Source of the DNA: Pilasporangium apinafurcum | Lineage: Eukaryota; Oomycota; Peronosporomycetes; Pythiales; Pythiaceae | Length of the DNA: 64,000 nucleotides | Direction: 5' to 3' | NCBI GenBank assembly: GCA_001600495.1 | Contig: BCKE01000001.1 | Location: 398,864-462,863 of the forward strand | Shown: positions 31,298 to 41,800 of the stretch, one piece after another | How the letters are laid out: each line of letters begins with the position of its first letter | How positions within the stretch are numbered: position 1 is the first letter of the stretch | Position numbers and translations under genes: made by a program | The notes under the pieces: generated by a model | Databases searched by the model: none | What the model was told of the DNA's origin: nothing | The model's input: the letters and a program-made list of their open reading frames with translations, nothing else

Positions 31298-31972
31298 TTA
31301 GCTAGAACACGACGAGAGACAGGCTTCACTCCTGTCTTCATCACTCGGAGATTCAAAGGGACTACTATCACTATTGACTGCAATGTAGTGATATGAATGC
31401 GCACGTGTGTACTGGTTGGTCCTGGAAGAACGCAGCTTTGGTTGATTACCGTTACGGGAGAACCAAGTTGGAATGAATTGCGCCATGTTGCTCGGATATG
31501 AAAAGGCACGCCTGGGGCGGCATGGCCAAGCACAATGCGGTGACTCACACTGATTGTTCTGGATTGCTGCATACTCCTTTTCCAGTGTATGGGTGTTCGC
31601 CATGATAGAGTGGGTGTCGTGCTGATTGTCACGACCCTTATCCTCTGATACGAATCGTTCACCCAATAGCGTCATGCGCATGAATGGAAGAGATCCAGTC
31701 CATCTTTCATGGCGGGAAGCACCACGACGCTGAAAACCCGTACAATATTTCTGGGTAAAGTCGGAATTCGGTTTCCAGGAATCGTACATGTTGGCTGTGA
31801 ATGAGAGCAGCATGCTACGCGCTTTGTCTGAGGTGTTGCAACATCTGCATGATCTCCAAACGTCGCACTGTTCTACTTCAAACCCCATCGATCCGTCATA
31901 ATCGTCATTGCCCATGCAAGGGCATTCGTGAGAAGTGCATAAATCAGCACAAGTGGCCAGCGACGGGTCCAT
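31298..31972 (-). CDS. Hypothetical Cys-rich protein
   Basis: An open frame of 224 codons from the first ATG (31972). The frame stays open upstream to about 32068, so a further exon is possible. The first 60 residues are Cys-rich and acidic (CADLCTSHECPCMGNDD, CDVWRSCRCC), suggestive of an extracellular disulfide-bonded module. The middle and end are polar with a second Cys cluster (CESPHCAWPC). No signal peptide is visible at this start. I recognise no family. A different frame on the same strand overlaps the 3' part, so the true gene structure is uncertain, and it could be a fragment. Confidence 0.35.
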   Translation of the reverse strand: MDPSLATCADLCTSHECPCMGNDDYDGSMGFEVEQCDVWRSCRCCNTSDKARSMLLSFTANMYDSWKPNSDFTQKYCTGFQRRGASRHERWTGSLPFMRMTLLGERFVSEDKGRDNQHDTHSIMANTHTLEKEYAAIQNNQCESPHCAWPCRPRRAFSYPSNMAQFIPTWFSRNGNQPKLRSSRTNQYTRAHSYHYIAVNSDSSPFESPSDEDRSEACLSSCSS

Positions 31973-32755
31973 AGTCACGTAACGGCAGACGATACCGGGG
32001 TTGAATAGGATCGACGGACTGCACGTCCCTCCTCCTTTTGTGGATATTGAAAAGTGAATATGACACAAATGAAATCTCGACTCGACGGGTGTCGGATGTC
32101 GGGAGCCGGGAGTCGAGAGAGAAAGAAACTCGGTTATTCTCGCTGTTCTTCCATATAATCCATAAATATATCACCGAGGCGTAGGAACCAACGAAAGAGG
32201 TATCACATGCAATCGGCTCTCCATAACCATAAAACAGTCAAAAGATCAATATTGATATCTATCACGACCTGCATTGGTACAAATAACGCGTGGTCACAGC
32301 AAACAGACTTTGCTTGCAGGCGAAATATTGATATTTCGATCATCGTTCAATGCTCAGCATGCTGCCATAGTCTGAGGAAACAAGATGCGCACTTTTGATG
32401 CGTCAGAAAGGTATATGATAACGGGTATGTCACTAAAGAGGGGCGAGTACCGGGTACTCCTAGTAACCGACATTCGGGTTACATGGTCATTTTGCTGTTT
32501 GGTGACGGTAGAATTAACCCGAAATTGATACCCGTACCCGACATTGAACTGGCACGAGATCTATACAGACAGAATCAGCGATTTTTGGATAACATTTGAT
32601 GTGTTTTGCTGGAACAAAACTTCGTCGATAATGGGATATCCATCTTCCTTTGAAGATTGCGAGAACATCCATTCAAGTAAATCGTATTAGACAAATAAAG
32701 GCAAGCAACAACACAAAAAAGACATTGGATGTACTTTGTGATATTGCCATCCTAT
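31973..32755. other. Intergenic stretch
   Basis: Upstream side of the Cys-rich ORF and downstream side of VTI1. Apart from the repeat-rich patch at 32421-32542, described separately, I see no gene or RNA. Confidence 0.35.
32421..32542. repeat. Patch of short inverted and direct repeats, possible DNA-transposon end
   Basis: Within 120 bases there are: ACGGGTA (32421-32427); a near-perfect palindrome with arms GAGTACC and GGTACTC around one base (32445-32459); GTAACC paired with GGTTAC (32463-32482); TTAACCCGAA (32514-32523); and TACCCGTACCCGAC (32529-32542). Repeated CCCGAA and ACCCGAC motifs are typical of the subterminal regions of hAT-type DNA transposons. No transposase, clear terminal inverted repeat or target-site duplication was found, so this is at most a relic. 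Confidence 0.25.
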
Positions 32756-33966
32756 TTACTTGGTCGTAGTGAAGTAGTCCGTTAGCCATGAAGGCGTGAC
32801 TTGGATAAAATCGTGGTAGAGCACAAAGCAGATGGCGATAATTAAAAGCACAATCACGGTGTAGAGCACGATGGTGTTAGTGATGATCCGACGCGTCATG
32901 CGTTGCAGAATACGCCGAGCATCGGAAGTAGTTTCGCGCGTCTCACGGACCTACAGGTTCCAAAGACAATGCATAATTACAACAATATTCAACCAGCTAT
33001 AAATTCACATACCATACCTTTTCATGCGCAGAGAGAAGGCTTTCTCGTTGTGACGAAAGTGTATCGAGAACAGAGATGCCAATATGTTCCGTTTCCGACA
33101 CGAGTCGTTGCGAGCTTTCTAACGTCCGAGATGATCTAAATACACACACACGCGTAATACAGAGATGTATATCATTAGCTAACTCTCATCAACTCTGTCC
33201 ATAACAAACATGATTATTTACCGCATAAGACGATTCGTGTTGTTCATGATACGTTCATATTGTGAGTCCTACAAGACGCAGTCAAACCAACACGGAAAAA
33301 TCAGCTTCCACCATTCCGTTGACCACACATAACGATAAAAAAATGTCTCCACAGCGGAACTCACATCACTTGCTTTGGGCTTGTGCGGTTGGGCTTTCGC
33401 CATCAATTGTGCACGTTCCAGATCGCGCAAGAGACCTTGAAGCTCTTCTCTGTACATATTAATCTATACAGGATGTTACCACACAGTCATAGTGAGGATT
33501 AGCACTCACTTATCCCATACTGTATCTACATGATTATTCATATCGGTAGTATACTTTGCTCTGCATGGCCTTGCGCACATTGGGCTGCTTTCCCCGCACT
33601 TCAATGCTCATCATTTTCATCTGCAATATTGTTCAAAGTGGCATGATTACTCTGCTTCCAAAGCTTCTATCGAGTGTTTAATAGACAACTCACGCATCGC
33701 TGCGCTTCTACGACATGGGCCTGTACGAGTTGATTCGCTGTTGCCAGGGATGCTGCTGTAGATTCATAAACCGATACACGACATTAACACCCACATGCAT
33801 GCACTTGGTCAACACCGTCTAGACCAGTACGTAAAGCGTTCTTCCCACGCAACTCACATTCATTGCGAAGAATCTCATTGATGGCGTTGTTTATAGCCAT
33901 TTTGCTTTCCACGAAATCCTCCTCTAGCGACTGGAATTGCTCCGGGAGCGCCACGACCGTCGCCAT
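32756..33966 (-). CDS. VTI1: VTI1-type Qb-SNARE
   Basis: Seven small exons (33966-33858, 33755-33694, 33620-33555, 33463-33365, 33268-33222, 33135-33018, 32950-32756) give 231 aa, the usual VTI1 length. The N-terminal half is a helical bundle (about 1-120, including RKAMQSKINMYREELQGLL). The SNARE motif spans about 140-205, with SSRTLESSQRLVSETEHIG, central-layer Gln in DTLSSQRESLL, and TSDARRILQRMTRRI. A C-terminal membrane anchor follows (TNTIVLYTVIVLLIIAICFVL) with a short lumenal tail. VTI1 works in Golgi, endosome and vacuole fusion. Exon 2 has a CAGCAG acceptor, so one residue may be optionally included. It is divergent from the coiled-coil gene at 34301. Confidence 0.88.
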
Positions 33967-34300
33967 TTTCTTCCTCAATCAACCACGCGCTTTTTTCTCT
34001 CATTCCCGACCAACTCGAGACTTACAAAATACCCCTTATATAACAACTTGTATACATAAACTAAATGAATGACCCTAAATATGCAATTTGATGATATGAC
34101 CTTTCACATCAAACTGCAGAGGCATGACATGATGAGCAACCGAACTCGAGCAGAATCCAAGAAAACATCAACCAATGCGTACGTTTACAAGATACATGGA
34201 TAGATATTTTATATGCTCTGACATAGTACTCGTTGACAATGTCGTGGTTGTAGTGTGGCAGACCGCCTACGGGCAACAGAGGTGCACCGACTAGCTCAAT

Positions 34301-36229
34301 ATGGCAAGCCAGGTATAGGTGCAAAATGGACCGTAACGATTCTTTCTTGATATTCATCTTTGTAGGAGGCATTGAAAGCTGCACAAAAGACCATCGAGCA
34401 GCAAGAAAGACAGCAAAAAGAACTAAGACGCCAGTTAGTTTCCAATGGCTTGGCTCAGGAATCGACACAGACCAATCCAGTCGTGGAAGGTAATGCCACT
34501 CTCATCGTATTTCATGGTGATTAGGACTCAGTTGTCCAGTCAATGATGAATTACACATTAGTATGGACGGATATTCTGTGCGTAAAATAGCCAAAATGGA
34601 TGCATTAAAACAAATCCACGACCAGAAAGTGCGTGCACTGATGAAATCAATCAACAACCTCCAAAACCAACTGGAATCACTCAAGGCTCAGGACAAGGAA
34701 CACCGGCGATCGGCCTTGATTCAGAACTTGCGCAAGCAGCACCGTGAGCAAGAGCTGCTTGTTGATGTGTTAAAGCAGACGCTCGTGGAGAAAGCGCCCG
34801 AGTTCCAGGAATCGCGTGCAGTGGTAAATGATTTTGTGATAAAAAAATCCGTCGGCGGACCGCTGCGGTTCCGCCCCAAGACAAGGGAAGAGCTTGAGAA
34901 CGAGCTGATGCAGATAGACCAAAAGTACAAGCGTGCCATGAATAGCCTCCGACAGGCCGAGCGAGAAACCCTACATAGTCCTCAGCCTGTTAAATCCAAT
35001 GAAGTTAAAGAAACACCCCAAGATGATGAAATGGACAAATGTCACTCACCTTCTTCACCTCCAGGTCTGTGTACTTATGTGAAGCTGCGACTCTTATTGT
35101 ATTCTGCTTCGAATGAACGTGTATGCCGATCGTACCCTAGATCCCGCCTTGCAGGAAGAAATCGAGCGACTGCAGGTGGAGCTTTCCTCTAAATCAATCA
35201 CAATCAATTCGCAGGCGGATGAAATCAATCAGCTCTATGCAGAGTTGGATCGTTTCCATCTGTACGTATACGATTATGCATAACTTGAGTCTCTTCGTAT
35301 TGCTGTTGATCAATTTCTGTTTCCTCTGGTAGTGTTGAAGACAAGATTGAGCGTAAGAGAGAGAAAGTCGCGCTACTGGAAGATAAATTGGCGGCGCAGC
35401 AACTCGAAATTGTAAAGTTAGTACATGAAAAGGAAGCTCAAGTGGAAAAGTGCACTCAGTTACAGGAAGAAGTTGAGTTTTTACGCGCTACACATGTCGA
35501 CAATGTCAGCACAAACGACCATGAGCGGTTGGAACAGCTAGAGCTTATTCAAGCGCTACGCAATCGAGAGCTGGAATTGCAAATGCAGATGGAAGACCAG
35601 CAGAAGAAGTGGTCATTTGATCGGACAGCTATGCATCAGCAAATGCGGCTGTTAGAGAAGGAGAAGCAGTTGCTGGAGGAGGAAAAGAAAAGCTTTGACA
35701 CTGAGCGAGCAGCATTGCGAAGGCAAATCAGTATGTTTGCTTCTGTGAATACTACTTGATGATATGTTGTTTGGTGGTACATATACGATACAACAACAAA
35801 TTAACAATGTCTCCTCTTTGTAGGTACTAACGAGCGTGAGAAAAAAGAACTCGAGTCGAAGTACGAGGAAGCTGAAGGGGCAAGGGCAGCATTGGCTGCC
35901 AATGTGGAGGTACGCTGTGACTATCGTGAAGCTACAATGAATCTAAATGGTATAAGCTACGTGAATTGCTTTTGTAGGAGCTCAAATCTCTTTTAACAAA
36001 GCACGAGAGTACCTCGAAAGAGGAACACGAAGCCCTTGGAAAAACTGCAGACGAGAAGATCTCATTGTTGCAGCTTTCAGTGGAAGAAAAACAAGAGGCA
36101 ATAAGACAGCTGGAGCGCCAACTAAGTGCCGCCAAACTCCTGGTACGTCAGGCCAAAAAGGAAAAAGAGCAGTTGCAAGATCGCCTGGCAAAGCTTGAAG
36201 GAGATTTGCGGGCCAAGGCAAACATCTAA
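34301..36229 (+). CDS. Coiled-coil protein of unknown function
   Basis: Seven exons (34301-34312, 34366-34489, 34525-35064, 35141-35261, 35333-35730, 35824-35909, 35978-36229) give 510 aa. The first coding exon is just 12 nt (MASQ). It was chosen because it is the only upstream ATG whose splice phase fits the next exon. Nearly the whole protein is predicted coiled coil (for example KTIEQQERQQKELRRQL, IERLQVELSSKSITINSQ and EKEQLQDRLAKLEGDL), interrupted by a Pro/Ser-rich linker around residue 200. No domain is recognised. Structural roles at the basal body, Golgi or cytoskeleton are possible but unsupported. It shares a 334-bp divergent region with VTI1. Confidence 0.72.
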
Positions 36230-36711
36230 TGGATGTATAAAGTGGATTTCGCTTGATGAAATTTCACACCGAAAGATCAGTTTCTTCTTCTATATGCTTA
36301 TCATGCTTCTTTTTTTTCTGTCGTTTCATGTCATGCCTGCATCAGCATGTTCAAATCATGAGAATGGGGTCTCTCTCTCGGTCACCTGAGCTTCGTGTCT
36401 GTTGTCATTTCCTAGGATATTCTCACTGCCCGTGGTGGTGCTACGTGTTCTATCCTTCATTTTTCGCTAATCTCGCTGGTTTACATGATGCCATCAATCC
36501 CATTACAGTGCAAAGCCTCGTTTGTCTTATTGTCGATATCATTTGAGCCTGGACAATCCAAGTTGAAGTGGCATCAAGATGATCATCAAGTTTAGATACT
36601 AAAACATTGTTTTTGGCCAATCAGATCGCATAGAATTCCCTCTTCCAAAATTCCTTCTCTACTTTGTTGATAAACGAAAGAGAAGAAGCCACGCGAATTG
36701 GGAGCAATAGG
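36230..36711. other. Intergenic stretch with promoter of AAAP transporter
   Basis: Two overlapping + frames here have no protein character. GGCCAATCAG at 36615-36624 contains CCAATCA and lies about 90 bases before the transporter ATG. Confidence 0.4.
36617..36623 (+). promoter_or_regulatory. CCAAT box upstream of AAAP transporter
   Basis: An exact CCAATCA, 89 bases ahead of the ATG at 36712. Confidence 0.35.
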
Positions 36712-38609
36712 ATGATGGCGTTTGGCGATGAGAGCAATGAGCAGCTCCGCGAGCGGCTGCTGATGGAAGAAGAAGAAAGAGGAGGTCATGGGAATGGACA
36801 AAACAGCCGTGCTGCTACTTCTGCCGCGAAGATGATGGATGATAACGATGGTGAAGAAGAAGAAAATCACATCAGTGATGATTATGAACTGATCACCGAA
36901 CGCGAAACGCTGGTGTTTGACGATGATCTCTTGCTACCACACAATGGAGCTGGGAAGAAACGCGGTGGCATCTTATATGCTTATTTGGTGGACAGAATCC
37001 AGCCTGGATCTGGTGGGTACTGATACTACACAGCTACAGTTGTTGATACTTTTCGGATATGTGAAGATGAGTTGTTGTTTGTTGTGATATCCAATAGTGA
37101 AAGGCTCCATGTTTACCATGACGGTCGCCATTGTTGGAGCTGGTATTCTGGCTCTTCCCTACGCAATACAGCAGGTATCATACGTTCGATCAGTTGCCTT
37201 TGACCTACTAGGGTATGTGATGCGTTTGTCACTCTATTTATTATACATAGGCTGGGCTGTTGCTGGGACTGCTGCTCATTACTGGAGGTGCACTTGTCAC
37301 CAACTTCTCGCTGCGATTACTACTAACATCAGCGGAGCTATCACAATCTCGATCATACATGGATCTGGCACGTGGCACTGGTGGCTATCGACTGGCTGGC
37401 TTTACACAATGCATTGTCTGCCTCAACCTCTTTGGGACAAGTGTCGGGTATCTCGTGGGGAGTGCCGAGTTGGTACGATTGGCAGCAAAGGTAAAGAGCA
37501 ATAGCGGTGCATTGAGAACCGACCCTAGCTGAACTCGGATGTTACTCACTCTATTTCTGTGTACATGTGTGTGAATAACTCAGCTATTTGTCGACAGCAC
37601 CAGCCACAGTATCTTCATGGACCGTGAATCACTGATTCTCATGCTCGGTGGTATCTTCGTGCTACCTCTAGCACTGTTTCGTAGTCTGGAGTCGCTACGG
37701 TTCTCGTCGTTGTTCTCCATCCTTTGTATCGTATTCATGACGCTGGTAATCGTGATCAAGTATTTCCAATATGTCCACCTTGGTTTGGCGCATGACATTA
37801 TGTACCAATTGCGTCATTTAACAATGTTCGACTGGCGATTGCATCGATTACTAAATGCCATACCACTGGTAATATTCGCTTACACGTGCCACCCGAATGT
37901 GCTGCCGATTTATTTGGTGCTCAAACGGCGATCCAGCCGGCGAATGCATAAGGTAAGATGTTCTTGTCTTGGTAGGTTCATACGTTGTGATATAATAGTT
38001 TCAGGATATGCTGTGTAGGTGATGAATCGTAGCATCGGCATCGCCGCGACGGTGTACTCGCTCTGTGGGAGTTTTGTGGTACTCACGTTTGGTGAAGACA
38101 CGCAGTCCAATTTCTTCAAGAATAACTACCACGGCGACGGCGCAGTCGTCATTGGATGCATTGGTTTCGCGATCGCACTCATTCTCACGGTGCCACTCTT
38201 TGTCCATACACTACGTGACAATCTGCGTGAGGTAAAGACTGGCTTTCTTGTTACTGATGCATCGTTTGGGCAAGGTTAATAAGTGTACTGATGGTGAATG
38301 TGTTAATGTCAACAGGCATTGATGGGCAACCGGCGTCTGAATCTCATCTCGCACTCGCTTCTGTCGACAACGTTGGTATTTCTGGTGCTGATCGTCGCTC
38401 TTGCATCGGGTGATATCGCGTCGGTGCTAGCGATCTTGGGTGCAACAACCAACCCGATCATCTGCTTTGTGCTGCCGGCATTTTTCATCTACCACCTAGG
38501 TTCCGCTACCCATAGAACACAGCAAATCAGCTCCATGACGCTTGCAGTGCTCATGTCCATTGTGAGTCTCCTCAGTTTGTTACAACAACTGCATCTCGTC
38601 CACTACTAA
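36712..38609 (+). CDS. AAAP/SLC38-like amino acid transporter
   Basis: Six exons (36712-37012, 37098-37174, 37251-37490, 37584-37952, 38019-38231, 38316-38609) give 497 aa. The first 95 residues are acidic and hydrophilic, as in SLC38 and AVT-type transporters. Then come about eleven membrane helices beginning with GSMFTMTVAIVGAGILALPYA, the family's conserved first helix (GAGILALPYA). Later landmarks are AGLLLGLLLITGGALV, IPLVIFAYTCHPNVLPIY (matching the FaFxCHxnvlPIY motif of TM6) and GDIASVLAILGATTNPIICF. It is likely a Na+- or H+-coupled amino-acid carrier of the plasma or vacuolar membrane. Every splice is in phase with intact helices. Confidence 0.9.
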
Positions 38610-38718
38610 GTTACCAATAGTCAATCAACGGAATTGCCGTCTTCATAGTCGCCAAAGCTTCTTTCTTGGACATCACGAGCAGGTAGCACACTATGAACAG
38701 CTTGCTAGACACTGCATG

Positions 38719-38788
38719 TGATTGGTCAAAAATTTCATTTATGTGGATATTATTGGCTGAAAATATGCTTGAAGTTCCCCTATTGGCT
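38719..38788. promoter_or_regulatory. Three ATTGG motifs ahead of the TRF4-like gene
   Basis: TGATTGG at 38719-38725 and ATTGGCT at about 38752 and 38782 cluster within 70 bases. They lie downstream of the first possible ATG (38693) but upstream of the ATG at 38846, which argues that translation starts at 38846. Confidence 0.35.
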
Positions 38789-38845
38789 CTCTTGTCTCGT
38801 TTTCTTCAGCAGTCGTCATCAACTCAACAACTCAACAATCGGAAA

Positions 38846-41800
38846 ATGGGTGGAGTGCGGGGGGATGGAAGCGGCGGGGAATCGCGGGCGCGACAGCATC
38901 AGACCAACGCGCTGATGCAGGCACTCGGAGAATTTGCACTCTTTGTTGCGCAGGTGAAGCGCTCGCAGGCGACAAATGCACGGAAGCGCAGAGGAGGAGG
39001 CGCTACGGCGACCAATATGGAGGAGAAACATGCGATTGTAACGTGGTTGAAGACATTGTCGAGTGCGGACTTGGCCTCACTCTGTTCCATTGTGGATGTG
39101 AGCTTTGTGAAAACCATATTAAGTATGGCTATGATGAGCCATCACCAACAGACTAAGCGAAAACGCCACACTACTGCTGCGCTGACCCTGTGTACGTTGG
39201 TACCGGAATTCCAGTTGATCCCTGCAGTCCATGAATCTGTATCGAATTCCACGCGAAAAGGGCGAAAAGATCCACCGACACAAAAATTAACAGCATCAAC
39301 AGCAGCAAGAGAATTTATCCGTCGCCCTATGCTGCGAACCGCTGATGGCGACGTCTTTGGTGGATTCCATTCGCAAACGTATGAGGAATGTTGCACGAAA
39401 CTGCTATCGTTTGCTCGCATTCTTAATACCGATCGCTCTTGCGACACACTGACGCTTTCACTCGAGTTCTTTCAACTGCAACGACAAAATGCAGATGCAA
39501 CTGAAGGAACTGGTGTGGGAGGCACGAAGAAGAGAAAGAAAAAGCATTTTGTGCGATCATGTACTGATTTTTTCTCTATAATGGAAACCATCTCCTATGG
39601 TGAATTTTTGTCTGAATGTCCATCAGAAAGCGTGCTCAAGAACGGTGTATGGGGAGAAACAAAGGTCGGTCACGTCATTGGCTTTGTGCGCGCGTTAGAA
39701 TTTCGATGGGTTATGACAAAGTTTTTGCTTTGATATGTCTTACTTTCAGTGGCTAAGATCGCGGGGATACTATTCGCTTGCCGCTCTTCTTGTCAACCAA
39801 ATTGTGAGTGATTAGTAACTGTCAATGGCATTATTTTTGCTAGTGTGAATTCTTATCAAATCAACAACGTGGTGATCGTTTAGGAACTGAATATATGGCG
39901 ATGCTGGCACAAGCGAAAGAAGTCTTTTGCGTCACCGTCTGCTGGTTTCAATATCCCAGTTATGGGGCTTCCTGCAAAGATGCATTTGATACGAGAATGG
40001 GCTGCAGGATCTGTGAATCAACGTGAAGAAGCGCTGAAGCAACTCGGTAAGAAAGCAATGGAAGAACTTACGGCGCTTTGGAATCCAAGCGCATCATCAA
40101 ATCACCAATCAGCTCAAGCTTCGTTAGCAACGCTTAGAGATGTCCTTACAAGCTATCAAATTGCTTTAAGCGTACAAAAAAAGACATTCATGTCAGTAGA
40201 AGTGTGTTTCAGCTGCTCGTTACAAGAAGCAGTAGCAGTCCCTCAAACTGCAATTATGCGACTGCTAATGGCTGCATATGTCCAAGAACAATGCTCCATG
40301 TTTTTGTGCGAGCAACTTTCAAGAGAAGAAGAAAACAATTCTTCAACTGGATTACAAATGGGTGCTAATGAAATAAAGCCTCCCAACCATTCCCAGAGAC
40401 GTCGTGCGGATCGCAAAAAGATATTGAAGCAGCGTCGTCATGACGTTGAAATGCGATCTGCTCAACAGAAATTAATGAAACTAGCCCTTGAAGAACTGAA
40501 AGGTCGAGTCCGAAAGAAGAAGGAGGAAGTTCTAAAATGTGTCACAGAGATTTTGAATAGTACGATCGATCGTGCGACGACAGAGCCCGAGCAATACGAT
40601 TGTATTTCGACCGACAAAACAGGGACTACCACTTTACCAGTCCTGGCAAATGGAAAGAAGAAAAAGAAAAAACGCAAGAAAGCAGCGAAAATGGATCCAA
40701 CAAGAAAGCTCAATGCTCCAAGTGATAATATGCCAGCAGCTCGTATGCACTCGATATCACCCTCAAAAGAGAACAGGGCACCTAACAATGTCGATTATGG
40801 CAATGGTACTCCTTTTGACGTGAAAGACCGTATTACATCCCATCCACAACTTCTTCTCAACGTACCCGATACTCAGACACCACTTCTTGGCTTCTTTTCA
40901 AGCGTTGATAAAAGCTATCGATCTCCATTATCACTGACAGGCTTCGATTCTCAACCATTGTATTCGTCCACCCCATCGACTTCATTTTTCCTTCCGCTAG
41001 TGTCGAAAGAACAGTCTATAGGCAGTGTGGGTGAGGATAGCGCTGATGAAGACAAGGTACTGAATCTTCGGCCGACTGTCAATGATCGAATATCAGACAC
41101 GAATTACGAGTGGTATCTCCCATCGCTATTTTCTTCTCAGTCATCAGTGCACACAACATCCACGATGTCAAGCCTTGATTGGGATTTTAACAACTGGGGA
41201 CTTAAAAGCGATGGCAACATGAGCAAGAGTCGCGCAATTACTACGGCAGAGGTCGATGAGCATCGCCGTTCTATCCATCGCAACCTACCACCTTCATCAA
41301 CCAAGGCGTATTCTCTGGAGTCGTTCTCAAAAATATCGTCTGTAAGTAATAACAACATTCAAAACAGTTCATCGTGTGAACATTCAGATGCTAGAAGTGC
41401 GTCTAGTGTTGATGAGGGTCAAGATGGAGAAGATAGAACCAGACAATCCGATTTTTTGTATGAAGAAGGAGGATTCTTTGATCGACAACGTGTATTGAAG
41501 CGTCGAAGACGACCATTGCCATTTGATTATGAAGATGACAATCTTGAAAATAACGACTCTGAAGATGATCAATGGGAGAACAAGTACCGTCATCGTTGCT
41601 GTGGCTGTATGTACAGTAACAAAGGAAAAGAAGGCAGTGGAACAATTCCAAGCAATACAGAGGAAATGAACAGGCAACAATCATCCTATGATGAACTTGA
41701 AAGAGTTAAAGAACTCTCTATAGCGATGGATCGAATTTCGAAACTGGAGGTGGATTTGGTGGAAAAAACTAAGGTAAGTGAAGCCTACCACTGCATTAAT

